Made by a program: the position numbers and the translations under genes
In this document: one piece after another, positions 8,335 through 16,147 of the stretch
How the letters are laid out: the number at the start of each line of letters is the position of its first letter
Position numbering within the stretch: the first letter of the stretch is position 1
Notes under the pieces: generated by a model
Database searches by the model: none
The model's input: the letters and a program-made list of their open reading frames with translations, nothing else
What the model was told of the DNA's origin: nothing
Source: Kandleria vitulina DSM 20405
GTDB taxonomy: Bacteria; Bacillota_I; Bacilli_A; Erysipelotrichales; Coprobacillaceae
Assembly (NCBI RefSeq): GCF_000702065.1
Contig: NZ_JNKN01000012.1
Coordinates: forward strand, 1-53,321
DNA: 53,321 nucleotides
Direction of reading: 5' to 3'

Positions 8335-8922
8335 ATGATTCATTTTATTGACTATACTATATTAAAGCTGATTCATGAATTTGCACTTATGACTGGTAAT
8401 AGATTTACACCATTTATTCGTTTTATCAGTTATCTATGTGATTCTCATGCCTTATTTCCGATTGTATGGATTTCTATCATATTAATATGTATCAAGAAAA
8501 CAAGAAAAGTAGGAACAGCGATGTTGATAGCGATACTTATTAATTTCTTGTTTACTAATCTAGGATTAAAAATCATCGTTGGTAGATTAAGACCATACCA
8601 GTCAGGAAATGTGGATTATTACAACTGGTGGAAATATGTTGGTGGATTAGCAATGCGCGAGTATTCTTTCCCATCTGGACATGTCTCTACGACAATGGCA
8701 GCAATGGGGGCTGTTTTCTTTTATACAAACAAGAAGTATAGCTGGCTCGCTTTTCTTCTTGTCATATTGATGGGATTTAGTAGAAATTATCTGGTTGTTC
8801 ATTATCCAACAGATGTACTTGGAGGAGCAATTATTGGCTTTATTTCAGCGTTAATTGCACGTATCATAATTAATTGGTATTATAATTTATATATTTCTGA
8901 TAATTATATTGAACAAAAATAA
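8335..8922 (+). CDS. PAP2-family membrane phosphatase
   Basis: This 195-residue polytopic protein carries the full PAP2/lipid-phosphatase signature: K79-x6-RP (KIIVGRLRP), PSGH at 113-116, and SR at 149-150 with H156 and D160 (SRNYLVVHYPTD). Such enzymes hydrolyse lipid phosphates such as undecaprenyl pyrophosphate or phosphatidylglycerol phosphate at the membrane; the exact substrate cannot be read. TM segments lie at about 37-55, 60-78, 118-131, 136-148 and 160-178. AGGAGG precedes the ATG. It heads a run with the next three genes. Confidence 0.88.
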   Translation: MIHFIDYTILKLIHEFALMTGNRFTPFIRFISYLCDSHALFPIVWISIILICIKKTRKVGTAMLIAILINFLFTNLGLKIIVGRLRPYQSGNVDYYNWWKYVGGLAMREYSFPSGHVSTTMAAMGAVFFYTNKKYSWLAFLLVILMGFSRNYLVVHYPTDVLGGAIIGFISALIARIIINWYYNLYISDNYIEQK

Positions 8923-8956
8923 TTTTAATAATATAATGTAATCAGGAGGTGGCAAT

Positions 8957-9340
8957 ATGAACTTTAAATGGAGCACCAATGAAACAGTTGCTTCAGTGGT
9001 ATCATTCTATCCCACTAATATCACTTTAAATAAAGTGGCATGTCGTTATTTTGATGATGTGAACTATGTACTTCTAGGTGTAGATGAGTCACAGCATCAG
9101 ATTGGCATCAAGCCACTTTCAAAAGAAGAGATTGATCAGAATCTCTATGCAAGTGATTGTTACTTTAAACTGTCTCTTGGCAAATCCTATGGTCGTATCA
9201 GCAATAAGGCCTTTATGGAGATGATTGCGGATATTATTCCTTTAGATTTTAACAAGCACGGATGTTATAAATTTAAAGGACAGTATGACCAAAGACAGGA
9301 TATCCTGGTTATTGATTATAAAGAAGGAGGCATATCATGA
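8957..9340 (+). CDS. Hypothetical protein upstream of NfeD
   Basis: This unrecognised 127-residue soluble protein has an alpha/beta pattern and no signal peptide. Central sequence VNYVLLGVDESQHQIGIKPLSKEEID suggests beta strands, and the C-terminal region ends in YDQRQDILVIDYKEGG. A strong AGGAGGTGG precedes its ATG. It overlaps nfeD by four bases (ATGA at 9337-9340), so a link to the NfeD-stomatin pair is likely. Confidence 0.7.
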   Translation: MNFKWSTNETVASVVSFYPTNITLNKVACRYFDDVNYVLLGVDESQHQIGIKPLSKEEIDQNLYASDCYFKLSLGKSYGRISNKAFMEMIADIIPLDFNKHGCYKFKGQYDQRQDILVIDYKEGGIS

Positions 9341-9762
9341 GTCCAATTCTTGTATGGGGCATTGTATTAGCCGTTGCGGTTGTATTTGAAATCGCGACAG
9401 TTGCATTAGTGAGCATCTGGTTTGCTTTTGGTAGTCTTTTAGCATTAATTGCGGCCTGCTTAAAGGCAAGTCTTTCTGTACAGATTATCATCTTTGTCTT
9501 AGGAAGCTTGTTGACATTGGTATTAACAAGACCGCTAGCAAGTAAAATGTTGCACGGTCAGATCACCAAGACAAATGTAGATCGTCTGATTGGCAAGAAG
9601 GGTGTTGTCACTAAGAGCCTTACTGCTTATGAAATGGGAGAAGTAAAATTACTTAATGGTACATGGCGTGCATTAAGTAAAACAAAGGATGAGATTACTG
9701 AAGGTAGTCAAGTTAAGGTGTTAGCCATTGAGGGCAATCATCTTATCGTAGAAGAAATATAG
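9337..9762 (+). CDS. NfeD family membrane protein
   Basis: This short-form NfeD protein (141 residues) has two hydrophobic segments in the first 65 residues followed by a small beta-barrel (OB-fold) domain: DRLIGKKGVVTKSLTAYEMGEVKLLNGTWRA and SQVKVLAIEGNHLIVEE. NfeD proteins pair with SPFH/stomatin proteins, and the next gene encodes one 13 bases downstream. AAGGAGG precedes the ATG. Together they probably form a membrane microdomain or quality-control complex. Confidence 0.88.
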   Translation: MSPILVWGIVLAVAVVFEIATVALVSIWFAFGSLLALIAACLKASLSVQIIIFVLGSLLTLVLTRPLASKMLHGQITKTNVDRLIGKKGVVTKSLTAYEMGEVKLLNGTWRALSKTKDEITEGSQVKVLAIEGNHLIVEEI

Positions 9763-9775
9763 GAGGAAAATTTTT

Positions 9776-10675
9776 ATGCCATTTGGTTTTATTTTAAGTG
9801 CAGTATTCATTATTATTGTTATTATTATCGTATTAAACACTATTAAGATCGTGCCACAGTCTTATGCTTATGTTGTTGAAAGATTAGGTGCCTACAATCA
9901 CACAATGAATGTTGGTCTTCATATCATGGTGCCATTTGTAGATCGCATCAGTAATCGTGTCTCATTAAAAGAACAGGTTATGGATTTCCAGCCACAGCCA
10001 GTTATCACTAAAGATAATGTTACAATGCAGATTGATACTGTTGTTTATTTCCAGATTACAGATCCAAAGTTATTTACTTATGGCGTTGTAAGACCAATCA
10101 ATGCGATTGAAACATTGACAGCCACTACTTTACGTAATATTATCGGTGAACTTGAATTAGATGAAACATTAACTTCAAGAGATATCATCAATTCAAGAAT
10201 GCGTTCTATCCTAGATGAAGCAACTGATCCTTGGGGAATCAAGGTTAACCGTGTAGAAGTTAAGAATATCATTCCACCTAGAGATATTCAGGAAGCCATG
10301 GAAAAACAGATGCGTGCTGAACGTGAAAGACGTGAAGCGATTCTTGTGGCCGAAGGCCGTAAGCAGGCTGCTATCCTTAATGCCCAGGGTGACAAAGAAT
10401 CATTGGTATTAAGAGCTACTGCTGAAAAAGAAGCAGCTATCGCAAGAGCTGAAGGTCAGGCTGAAGCTTTAAGACTTGTCTATGAAGCACAAGGAAAAGC
10501 TATCAACTATATCAATGCTGCAAATCCAAATGATGCTTATGTACAGCTAGAAGGATTAAAAGCATTAAAAGATCTTTCAAATGGTACAGCTACTAAGATC
10601 ATCGTGCCAAGCAATCTTCAGGGATTAGCTGGAACTTTGACAAGTGCTGCTGAAATATTAAAAGAAGATAAGTAA
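9776..10675 (+). CDS. SPFH/stomatin-like membrane protein (QmcA/HflC type)
   Basis: The 299-residue protein has one N-terminal membrane segment (about 6-23), then an SPFH/band-7 domain starting VPQSYAYVVERLGAYNHTMNVGLHIMVPFVDRI. Next comes an Ala/Glu-rich coiled coil (about 175-235: MRAERERREAILVAEGRKQAAILNAQGDKES). Stomatin-like proteins oligomerise on the membrane and modulate proteases and channels. It forms an operon with nfeD, a widespread pairing. AGGAGG precedes the ATG. Confidence 0.92.
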   Translation: MPFGFILSAVFIIIVIIIVLNTIKIVPQSYAYVVERLGAYNHTMNVGLHIMVPFVDRISNRVSLKEQVMDFQPQPVITKDNVTMQIDTVVYFQITDPKLFTYGVVRPINAIETLTATTLRNIIGELELDETLTSRDIINSRMRSILDEATDPWGIKVNRVEVKNIIPPRDIQEAMEKQMRAERERREAILVAEGRKQAAILNAQGDKESLVLRATAEKEAAIARAEGQAEALRLVYEAQGKAINYINAANPNDAYVQLEGLKALKDLSNGTATKIIVPSNLQGLAGTLTSAAEILKEDK

Positions 10676-10705
10676 AAAATCAGTCCTCATGGGGACTGAT
10701 TTTTA
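10676..10705. terminator. Bidirectional terminator between the stomatin gene and the deacetylase gene
   Basis: AAAAATCAGTCC and GGGGACTGATTTTT form a strong stem with A and T runs on both sides. The reverse-strand coding end lies inside the stem. Confidence 0.88.
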
Positions 10706-11408
10706 TGTCTTTAAATGAAATAAGTTTAATGTTGTTATTGTTAAGATACTCTTTAACAAGAGGATCTTTCCAAAAAGAAAGTTCCTCTTCTCTACCTGTT
10801 GAATAACTAGAAAGCTTTTCAAGTTCATCATCACAATAGCCAGAATGAGTCATGATTTCAATAGTACCTGTATGTGATTCACATATTTTAGCGAAATCTT
10901 CAATGTGGCATAGATCATCCTTGAAATGAATAACGGGAACAGGTTCATAATCATTGATGACATGATTAAGCTTACGTACAGGAAGATCATATTTTCTAGA
11001 TAATCTTCTATAGACATCAGGATAATAATCTTGGATATTATGATGCGCATCAAGATGCGTTGGCTTATGTCCTGTCATTTTAATAAAAGCATCAATCTGA
11101 GCTTTCCATTCTTCATAGAGTTCTTCTGCATCAATGTTTATATGGTCATACTCATGTGGCTTTTTGAAGCGATTATCAATAAGAAAGCTTTTTCCTTGAG
11201 TCAAGGGTTTAAGAAAAGTAACGTTGAGATGAACACCTACACCAATATTAAGGTCTTTAACAGCTTCCAATGATTCTTTAGCATAGGGACTGTTCATAAG
11301 AACAGTGGTTGAAGTGATGACACCTTCTTTATAGCCATCGATGATTCCCTTGGTAATAGAGGGAGTCATCCCTAAATCGTCTGAATTAATAATTAATTTA
11401 TTTATCAT
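10680..11408 (-). CDS. YdjC/ChbG family carbohydrate deacetylase
   Basis: The 242-residue protein matches the YdjC family (PF04794), which includes chitooligosaccharide deacetylase ChbG. INSDDLGMTPSIT at 7-19 carries the DD metal motif, VGVHLNVTF supplies a ligand His, and THLDAHHNIQDYYPDV and EIMTHSGYCDDEL give further catalytic residues. It probably removes acetyl groups from N-acetylated sugars in the cytosol. It stands alone, between a convergent and a divergent gene; no chitin-utilisation gene is near. Confidence 0.85.
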   Translation of the reverse strand: MINKLIINSDDLGMTPSITKGIIDGYKEGVITSTTVLMNSPYAKESLEAVKDLNIGVGVHLNVTFLKPLTQGKSFLIDNRFKKPHEYDHINIDAEELYEEWKAQIDAFIKMTGHKPTHLDAHHNIQDYYPDVYRRLSRKYDLPVRKLNHVINDYEPVPVIHFKDDLCHIEDFAKICESHTGTIEIMTHSGYCDDELEKLSSYSTGREEELSFWKDPLVKEYLNNNNIKLISFKDIKISPHED

Positions 11409-11525
11409 GAGAATCTCTCCTTTTTAAAAGCATAGCATAGAAGAATGATTTCTTCTTCTTTTTTAGTAAGAATTTTGACAATCTATTTCATGTGTTGTAT
11501 AAATGATAAAGAAAGAGGTGAGAGG

Positions 11526-12113
11526 ATGAAACAGATTGTAGTTGCATCTACCAATAAAGGAAAAATAAGAGAAATAAAGGCGATGCTTGAAGGCATTGGT
11601 ATTGAAGTAATCTCTATTAAAGATGTTCTTGGATATAATCCAGATGTAGAAGAAACTGGTAAAACATTTGTTGAAAATGCAGTTATTAAAGCTGAAACAG
11701 TTATGAAGATGATCAATAAGCCAACATTGGCAGACGATTCTGGATTAGAAGTAGATGCCTTAGATAAAGCACCTGGTATTTATTCTTCAAGATGGATGGG
11801 AGAAGATACTCCTTATAGCATCAAGAACCAGGCTATCATTGATAAGGTTGCAGGAAAAGAACGTACTGCTAGATTTATTTGTGCAATGGCACTTGCGATT
11901 CCAGGAGAAGAAACAATTACTATTCAGGAATCTTTTGAGGGAGAAATCAATGATCGTATTGAAGGAGAAAATGGTTTTGGCTATGATCCAATCTTCTATT
12001 TCCCACCACTTAAGAAAACATCAGCCACAATGAGTCTAGAAGAAAAGAATCAGCATTCTCATCGTGCAAAAGCATTAAAGAAGCTATATAAGATATTAAA
12101 GGAGCATCAATAA
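11526..12113 (+). CDS. rdgB: XTP/dITP diphosphatase (RdgB/HAM1)
   Basis: The 195-residue housecleaning enzyme hydrolyses non-canonical purine triphosphates (dITP, XTP) to monophosphates, keeping them out of DNA and RNA. Signature pieces are ASTNKGKIREI near the N-terminus, TLADDSGLEVDAL in the centre, ENGFGYDPIFYFP and the late SHRAKAL. An in-frame upstream ATG exists at 11445, but the start at 11526 is chosen because GAGGTGAGAGG precedes it and the homology starts there. The TrmL gene begins directly after its TAA. Confidence 0.93.
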   Translation: MKQIVVASTNKGKIREIKAMLEGIGIEVISIKDVLGYNPDVEETGKTFVENAVIKAETVMKMINKPTLADDSGLEVDALDKAPGIYSSRWMGEDTPYSIKNQAIIDKVAGKERTARFICAMALAIPGEETITIQESFEGEINDRIEGENGFGYDPIFYFPPLKKTSATMSLEEKNQHSHRAKALKKLYKILKEHQ

Positions 12114-12626
12114 ATGAATCATATTGTACTTGTACATCCAGCTATTCCACAAAATACTGGCAATATCATGAGAACATGCGTTGCTACTAACACACATCTT
12201 CATTTGATTAAGCCATTAGGCTTTTCATTGGATGATAAGCATATGAAAAGAGCAGGATTGGATTATATTAAGGATCTTAATTTAACAGTTTATGAAAACT
12301 GGGAAGATTTTGTATCTAAGAATAAAGGATATTATCATTTCTATACAAGATATTCTAATCGTACATATACAGAAGAAGACTATACACAAGAAGGAGAACA
12401 TTATCTATTCTTTGGACATGAACATGATGGAATTCCTCATGATATCCTAAGAGATCATCTTGATGAATGTGTCAGAATTCCAATGTTTGCGTCTTCACGT
12501 TCTCTTAACTTATCAAATACTGTTGCTATTGGTATTTATGAATGTCTTCGTCAGCAGGATTTCCCTCAATTGGTAAGACATGAAGTACAAAAGGGAGAAG
12601 ACTTTCTGCTTAGAGAAGCTGAATAG
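12114..12626 (+). CDS. trmL: tRNA (cytidine(34)-2'-O)-methyltransferase, TrmL
   Basis: The 170-residue SPOUT methyltransferase modifies the wobble base of tRNA-Leu isoacceptors with S-adenosylmethionine. It begins IVLVHPAIPQNTGNIMRTCVATN. The knotted SAM site is visible in FGHEHDGIP near residue 103 and SLNLSNTVAIGIYECLRQ near 130-147. The ATG immediately follows the rdgB stop codon, and GGAG lies ten bases upstream inside rdgB, so translation is coupled. Confidence 0.92.
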   Translation: MNHIVLVHPAIPQNTGNIMRTCVATNTHLHLIKPLGFSLDDKHMKRAGLDYIKDLNLTVYENWEDFVSKNKGYYHFYTRYSNRTYTEEDYTQEGEHYLFFGHEHDGIPHDILRDHLDECVRIPMFASSRSLNLSNTVAIGIYECLRQQDFPQLVRHEVQKGEDFLLREAE

Positions 12627-12632
12627 AAATTT

Positions 12633-12667
12633 AAAGCACTTCAAAATTAATGAAGTGCTTTTCTTTA
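12633..12667 (+). terminator. Terminator of rdgB-trmL
   Basis: AAAGCACTTCA (12633-12643) and TGAAGTGCTTT (12651-12661) form an 11-bp stem followed by a T-rich tract. Confidence 0.85.
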
Positions 12668-12675
12668 TATCGTGA

Positions 12676-12681
12676 TATAAT
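12676..12681 (+). promoter_or_regulatory. Promoter -10 of the DUF1461 gene
   Basis: TATAAT lies 20 bases before the ATG at 12702, so the leader would be about 14 bases. No convincing -35 is seen. Confidence 0.4.
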
Positions 12682-12701
12682 AGGGGGTAAGGGAGAATAA
12701 T

Positions 12702-13349
12702 ATGAGATATTTCTTAAATAATGCAAGAGGGAAAGATATCTTTACGGGCTTGCTTTTTTCATTAGCAATTATTATAGGAGCTGTTCTTTTGGTGACGTTT
12801 TGTCCAATTATTTATCAGGTGGGTATTTCTTCTTATGATCTAGAAGGATATACAGGATTAAGCAATGCCCAGATGGTGAAGAGCTTAACGACAATATGCC
12901 ATTATCTTACATTGTTTGCAAAAGAACCTTTGCAAGTTCCTTATTTTACTTTAACAAAGGAAACATTGATTCATTTTAAGGATGTAAAAGCCATCTATGC
13001 ATTTTTGCAGGTGTTCTTTATTATTGATGTAGTTATCTTATCATTTATGATAAGAAGTCACCTTAAAGAAAGCAACGTTGAATTCCTTAATGTGACAGGA
13101 AAAATCTCAGTGGTCATTGTGGCTTTCTTTGGTTTTTTATCATTAACATCTTTTGATGAAGCATTCATCTTGATGCATCAAATGCTTTTTAGAAATAACT
13201 ATTGGCTTATTGATCCAGTTAAAGATCCCATTATACGCATTTTTCCAGAAATGTTTTTTAATCATTGTCTAATAGGAATATTATTCTTGATTGTAGTTGT
13301 TAATATTGTATTACAGTTTCTTTATCGAAAGGTAAGACATTCTTTATAA
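12702..13349 (+). CDS. TIGR01906/DUF1461 family membrane protein
   Basis: The 215-residue protein has four membrane segments, at about 14-38, 94-115, 129-149 and 186-208. An extracytoplasmic segment carries the family hallmark HQMLFRNNYWLIDPVKDPIIRIFPEMFF near residues 160-187. The family is common in lactobacilli and related Firmicutes, but its role is unknown. AAGGGAGAA precedes the ATG. The Nudix-like gene follows 24 bases later and is probably co-transcribed. Confidence 0.82.
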   Translation: MRYFLNNARGKDIFTGLLFSLAIIIGAVLLVTFCPIIYQVGISSYDLEGYTGLSNAQMVKSLTTICHYLTLFAKEPLQVPYFTLTKETLIHFKDVKAIYAFLQVFFIIDVVILSFMIRSHLKESNVEFLNVTGKISVVIVAFFGFLSLTSFDEAFILMHQMLFRNNYWLIDPVKDPIIRIFPEMFFNHCLIGILFLIVVVNIVLQFLYRKVRHSL

Positions 13350-13373
13350 AAGAATGTGGAGGGTGAAAGTGAA

Positions 13374-13772
13374 ATGGAAAATACTACGTTTCCTAGTGAA
13401 TCATTAAAAGAGTATGATGTTGTTGTGATATTATCGTACTATCAGGGAAAACTATTATTAAGCAGAGAAAAGAAGAATCCGGCCTGGGAATTTCAGGGTG
13501 GAGCATTGGAAGAAGGAGAGATTCCATCTAGTGCGGCACGACGTATTTTATATAATGAATCAGGAGCATGCGGCTTTAATCTTCAGCCGATGTGTGATTT
13601 TATTTATAATGAAAAGAAGGGAATGGCTTTTCTAGCAACAGTCTATGAATTAGATCCATTAAGTGATGGAGAAATGAGAGAACGTAAAGCGTTTGATGTT
13701 CTTCCAGCAAAATGGCATTATCCTGAACTTTCTTCATTATTGTTAAAATATAAAGAAGAAATAGAAGAATAA
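13374..13772 (+). CDS. Nudix-fold protein with degenerate Nudix box
   Basis: The 132-residue protein has the Nudix fold order: a strand pair ending WEFQGGALEEGE, helix, then FNLQPMCDFIYN. The Nudix box normally reads GX5EX7REUXEEXG. Here G43 and E49 fit and R57 is kept, but the two following acidic positions are I58 and N61; only E62 remains. Metal-dependent hydrolysis may therefore be weak or lost. ATG at 13374 is preferred because GGAGG (13358-13362) sits 11 bases upstream and coincides with the alternative GTG at 13356. Confidence 0.72.
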   Translation: MENTTFPSESLKEYDVVVILSYYQGKLLLSREKKNPAWEFQGGALEEGEIPSSAARRILYNESGACGFNLQPMCDFIYNEKKGMAFLATVYELDPLSDGEMRERKAFDVLPAKWHYPELSSLLLKYKEEIEE

Positions 13773-13806
13773 AAGGTGTAGGACATGTGTCCTACACCTC
13801 TTTTTT
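13771..13806. terminator. Bidirectional terminator between the Nudix-like gene and rubrerythrin
   Basis: An 11-bp perfect palindrome, GGTGTAGGACA (13775-13785) and TGTCCTACACC (13788-13798), is flanked by A and T runs and serves convergent genes. Confidence 0.88.
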
Positions 13807-14389
13807 AATCAAAGAATTTATATTCTTCAAAGAATGACTGTGGATGGTCGCAAGCTGGACATTTTTCTGGAGCAGCTTCAGCTTCAACAACAAAACCGCA
13901 GTTATTGCACTTCCATAATACTTTTTCATCTTTCTTGAAAGCTTTGCCTTCTTCGATGTTCTTTAATAGATGAAGATAACGATCTTCATGCATCTTTTCA
14001 GCACGAGCGATTGCTCTTAATACAGCAGCAATTTCAGGGAAACCTTCTTCTTCAGCTGTTTTAGCGAATGATGGATACATATCAGTCCATTCTTCGTTTT
14101 CACCAGCAGCTGCAGCCTTAAGATTTTCTTCAGTAGTACCCATAAGTACAGGGAAGCTACCTTCTACTGGAATAGTTTCACCCTTTAAACCACCTGCATT
14201 TAATAATTTCATAAGACGTTTTGCATGTTCTTTTTCCTGGTTAGCAGTTTCTTCAAAAATATTCTGAACCTGAACATAACCATCTTTCTTAGCCATAGAA
14301 GCCCAGAAAGTATAACGGTTTCTTGCCTGTGATTCACCTGCGAATGCATGCATTAAGTTTTCTGCAGTCTTTGTACCTTTGAGATTCAT
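13805..14389 (-). CDS. rbr: Rubrerythrin, peroxide-reducing di-iron protein
   Basis: The 194-residue protein couples a ferritin-like di-iron domain ([55 protein letters not shown]) to a C-terminal rubredoxin with two CxxC knuckles (WKCNNCGF and EKCPACDH). It reduces hydrogen peroxide in anaerobes. The start at 14389 follows GGAGG and overlaps the stop of the upstream PerR-like gene (ATGA), so regulator and enzyme form one operon. The ten-codon in-frame extension upstream is rejected because it lies in the regulator and ribosome site. Confidence 0.95.
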   Translation of the reverse strand: MNLKGTKTAENLMHAFAGESQARNRYTFWASMAKKDGYVQVQNIFEETANQEKEHAKRLMKLLNAGGLKGETIPVEGSFPVLMGTTEENLKAAAAGENEEWTDMYPSFAKTAEEEGFPEIAAVLRAIARAEKMHEDRYLHLLKNIEEGKAFKKDEKVLWKCNNCGFVVEAEAAPEKCPACDHPQSFFEEYKFFD

Positions 14390-14796
14390 ATCTTTTGTTC
14401 CTCCTTCTTTTTTGCGCAATCAGCACATTCGTCAATAAAATTGACGCGAGAGTAGTGGATGGTGGCACCCGATTTTTTTACAGATTCAATGAGCTTTTGA
14501 TGAAGCTCCTTTTCTGGGAATATATCTACAATTTTCCCACATGTCTGACAAAATAGATGATAGTGTGGTGAGAGATTGCCATCATAGTGAACAGTCTGAT
14601 CATTGCTTTTCACCTGTCTTATAATATCATGTTGAACAAGAACATTAAGATTACGATAAACTGTTCCTAGTGAAATATATGGGATGACTTCTTTCGCCTT
14701 ATTGTAGATTTCCTCTGCTGTCGGATGTGTTGATTCACTATTTAATATAGCTAATATTAGATCTCTGTGTTTTGATTGCCGCATTTTTACACTCAT
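14386..14796 (-). CDS. perR: Fur/PerR family metal-dependent repressor
   Basis: The 136-residue regulator has an N-terminal winged helix ([30 protein letters not shown]) and a C-terminal dimer domain with HYHLFC. Two CxxC pairs bind structural zinc (C83/C86 and C124/C127). H24, D72, H78 and H80 can be aligned with the metal-sensing residues of Bacillus PerR. The residue aligned with the fifth ligand (Bacillus Asp104) appears to be Glu, so peroxide sensing is likely but not certain. It is co-transcribed with rubrerythrin. AAGGAGAT precedes the ATG. Confidence 0.85.
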   Translation of the reverse strand: MSVKMRQSKHRDLILAILNSESTHPTAEEIYNKAKEVIPYISLGTVYRNLNVLVQHDIIRQVKSNDQTVHYDGNLSPHYHLFCQTCGKIVDIFPEKELHQKLIESVKKSGATIHYSRVNFIDECADCAKKKEEQKI

Positions 14797-14807
14797 GATA
14801 TATCTCC

Positions 14808-14842
14808 TTAAGTAGTAATTGTTACTACTTAACTATATTATA
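14808..14842 (-). promoter_or_regulatory. perR-rbr promoter with palindromic operator
   Basis: A perfect inverted repeat, TTAAGTAGTAA (14808-14818) and TTACTACTTAA (14822-14832), lies just downstream of a reverse-strand TATAAT (14837-14842). The repeat covers the expected transcription start and ends at the ribosome site. Position and symmetry fit autorepression by the Fur/PerR protein; the sequence differs from the classical PerR box. Confidence 0.7.
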
Positions 14843-14918
14843 GTGCATTTTTATATCTTTGAAAAGATATTCTATGGATTTCGTTGAAATCCCGTGATAC
14901 TCTAAAGTTGGTGATTAA

Positions 14919-16121
14919 ATGAAAGCAATTTTAGTAGCATTAAAATATACAACAGACTATGACTTTGATATTTCTATAAAAGAACTCAAAGAACTATGTC
15001 GTGCCTGTCAGATTGAAGTTACACACATTGTCACACAGGCAGCTGATCCTAATAAAACAACATATGTAGGGATTGGTAAGATCAAGGAAATCAGACATCT
15101 TATTGAAGATGAAGATATGGTCATCTTCAATGAAGAACTCACTCCATTACAGTTAAGAAACATCTCCGATCTACTTGGCATCGAAGTCAAAGATCGTACT
15201 GATCTGATCTTAAGAATATTTGAATCACGTGCACGTACAAAAGAAGCGAAGCTTCAGGTAGAAGTGGCACGCCTTAAATATGAACTGCCACGACTAGCTG
15301 GGGCACATGAAGAAATGTATTCACAGCAAGGTGGATCGGGATTTAGAGGATCTGGTGAACAGCAGATAGAAATAGAACGACGTCATATTAGAAGACATAT
15401 GGCACAGGTCTATAAGGAATTAAGAGAAGTGACGAAGGAAAGACAGACGCAAAGAAAACGTCGTGAGAATATGAAGGTGGTCGCTTTGGTAGGCTATACC
15501 AATGCGGGAAAATCTACACTATTGAATCTTTTTACACAAAAGAAAGTGTACAGCGAAGATATGTTATTTGCGACACTTGAAACATCTACACGACAGGCGG
15601 TACTTAAAAATAATCGTACTATTCTTATGAGTGATACTGTTGGTTTTATTTCTCAGCTTCCTCATCATCTTATAGAAGCATTTAAATCAACTTTAGAGGA
15701 AGTCAAGGAAGCAGATCTTATTCTTCATGTAGTAGATGCCTCATCTCCATATGCCAATAAGCAAATTGAAGTAACCAATATGGTACTTAAAGAATTAGGT
15801 GTAGAAACACCGATGCTTTACGTCTATAACAAATGTGATCTCGAACAGGCAGAATTCATTGTTCCAAGAGATCCATATGTATTTATTTCTGCTAAGAACA
15901 ATCTTCATATTGATAAGCTAGAAGATGAAATCATTAAGATCATCTATAAAGATGAAGAAAGAATAACACTCTATATTCCTTATGAAGAAGGGGATCTTTA
16001 TAAAAAGCTGATCAGAGAAACAACGCTTATAAAAGAAGAATTTCAGGATGAATGCATAGCTATCACAATAGAAGCACCAACTTATTATGCAAATAAATAT
16101 AGCAGATATAGAAAAGTATGA
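14919..16121 (+). CDS. hflX: GTPase HflX, ribosome-associated
   Basis: The 400-residue protein has an N-terminal HflX domain ending in the Gly-rich GGSGFRGSGEQQIEIERR segment, then a TrmE-Era-Era-like GTPase domain: G1 GYTNAGKST at 192-200, G3 DTVGF, G4 NKCD and G5-like SAKN. HflX splits stalled or hibernating 70S ribosomes. GGTGATT before the ATG acts as ribosome site. The length matches short Firmicute forms. proA follows after 26 bases. Confidence 0.93.
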   Translation: MKAILVALKYTTDYDFDISIKELKELCRACQIEVTHIVTQAADPNKTTYVGIGKIKEIRHLIEDEDMVIFNEELTPLQLRNISDLLGIEVKDRTDLILRIFESRARTKEAKLQVEVARLKYELPRLAGAHEEMYSQQGGSGFRGSGEQQIEIERRHIRRHMAQVYKELREVTKERQTQRKRRENMKVVALVGYTNAGKSTLLNLFTQKKVYSEDMLFATLETSTRQAVLKNNRTILMSDTVGFISQLPHHLIEAFKSTLEEVKEADLILHVVDASSPYANKQIEVTNMVLKELGVETPMLYVYNKCDLEQAEFIVPRDPYVFISAKNNLHIDKLEDEIIKIIYKDEERITLYIPYEEGDLYKKLIRETTLIKEEFQDECIAITIEAPTYYANKYSRYRKV

Positions 16122-16147
16122 TAGAATGAAAAAAACGAGGTGAGACG

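Noticed and set aside
11445-11525. 27-codon N-terminal extension of RdgB
   Set aside because: Homology begins at 11526, which has a strong ribosome site; the extension covers the probable promoter.
13775-13798. Palindrome after the Nudix-like gene as a regulator site
   Set aside because: It is flanked by A and T runs between convergent genes, so a terminator explains it.
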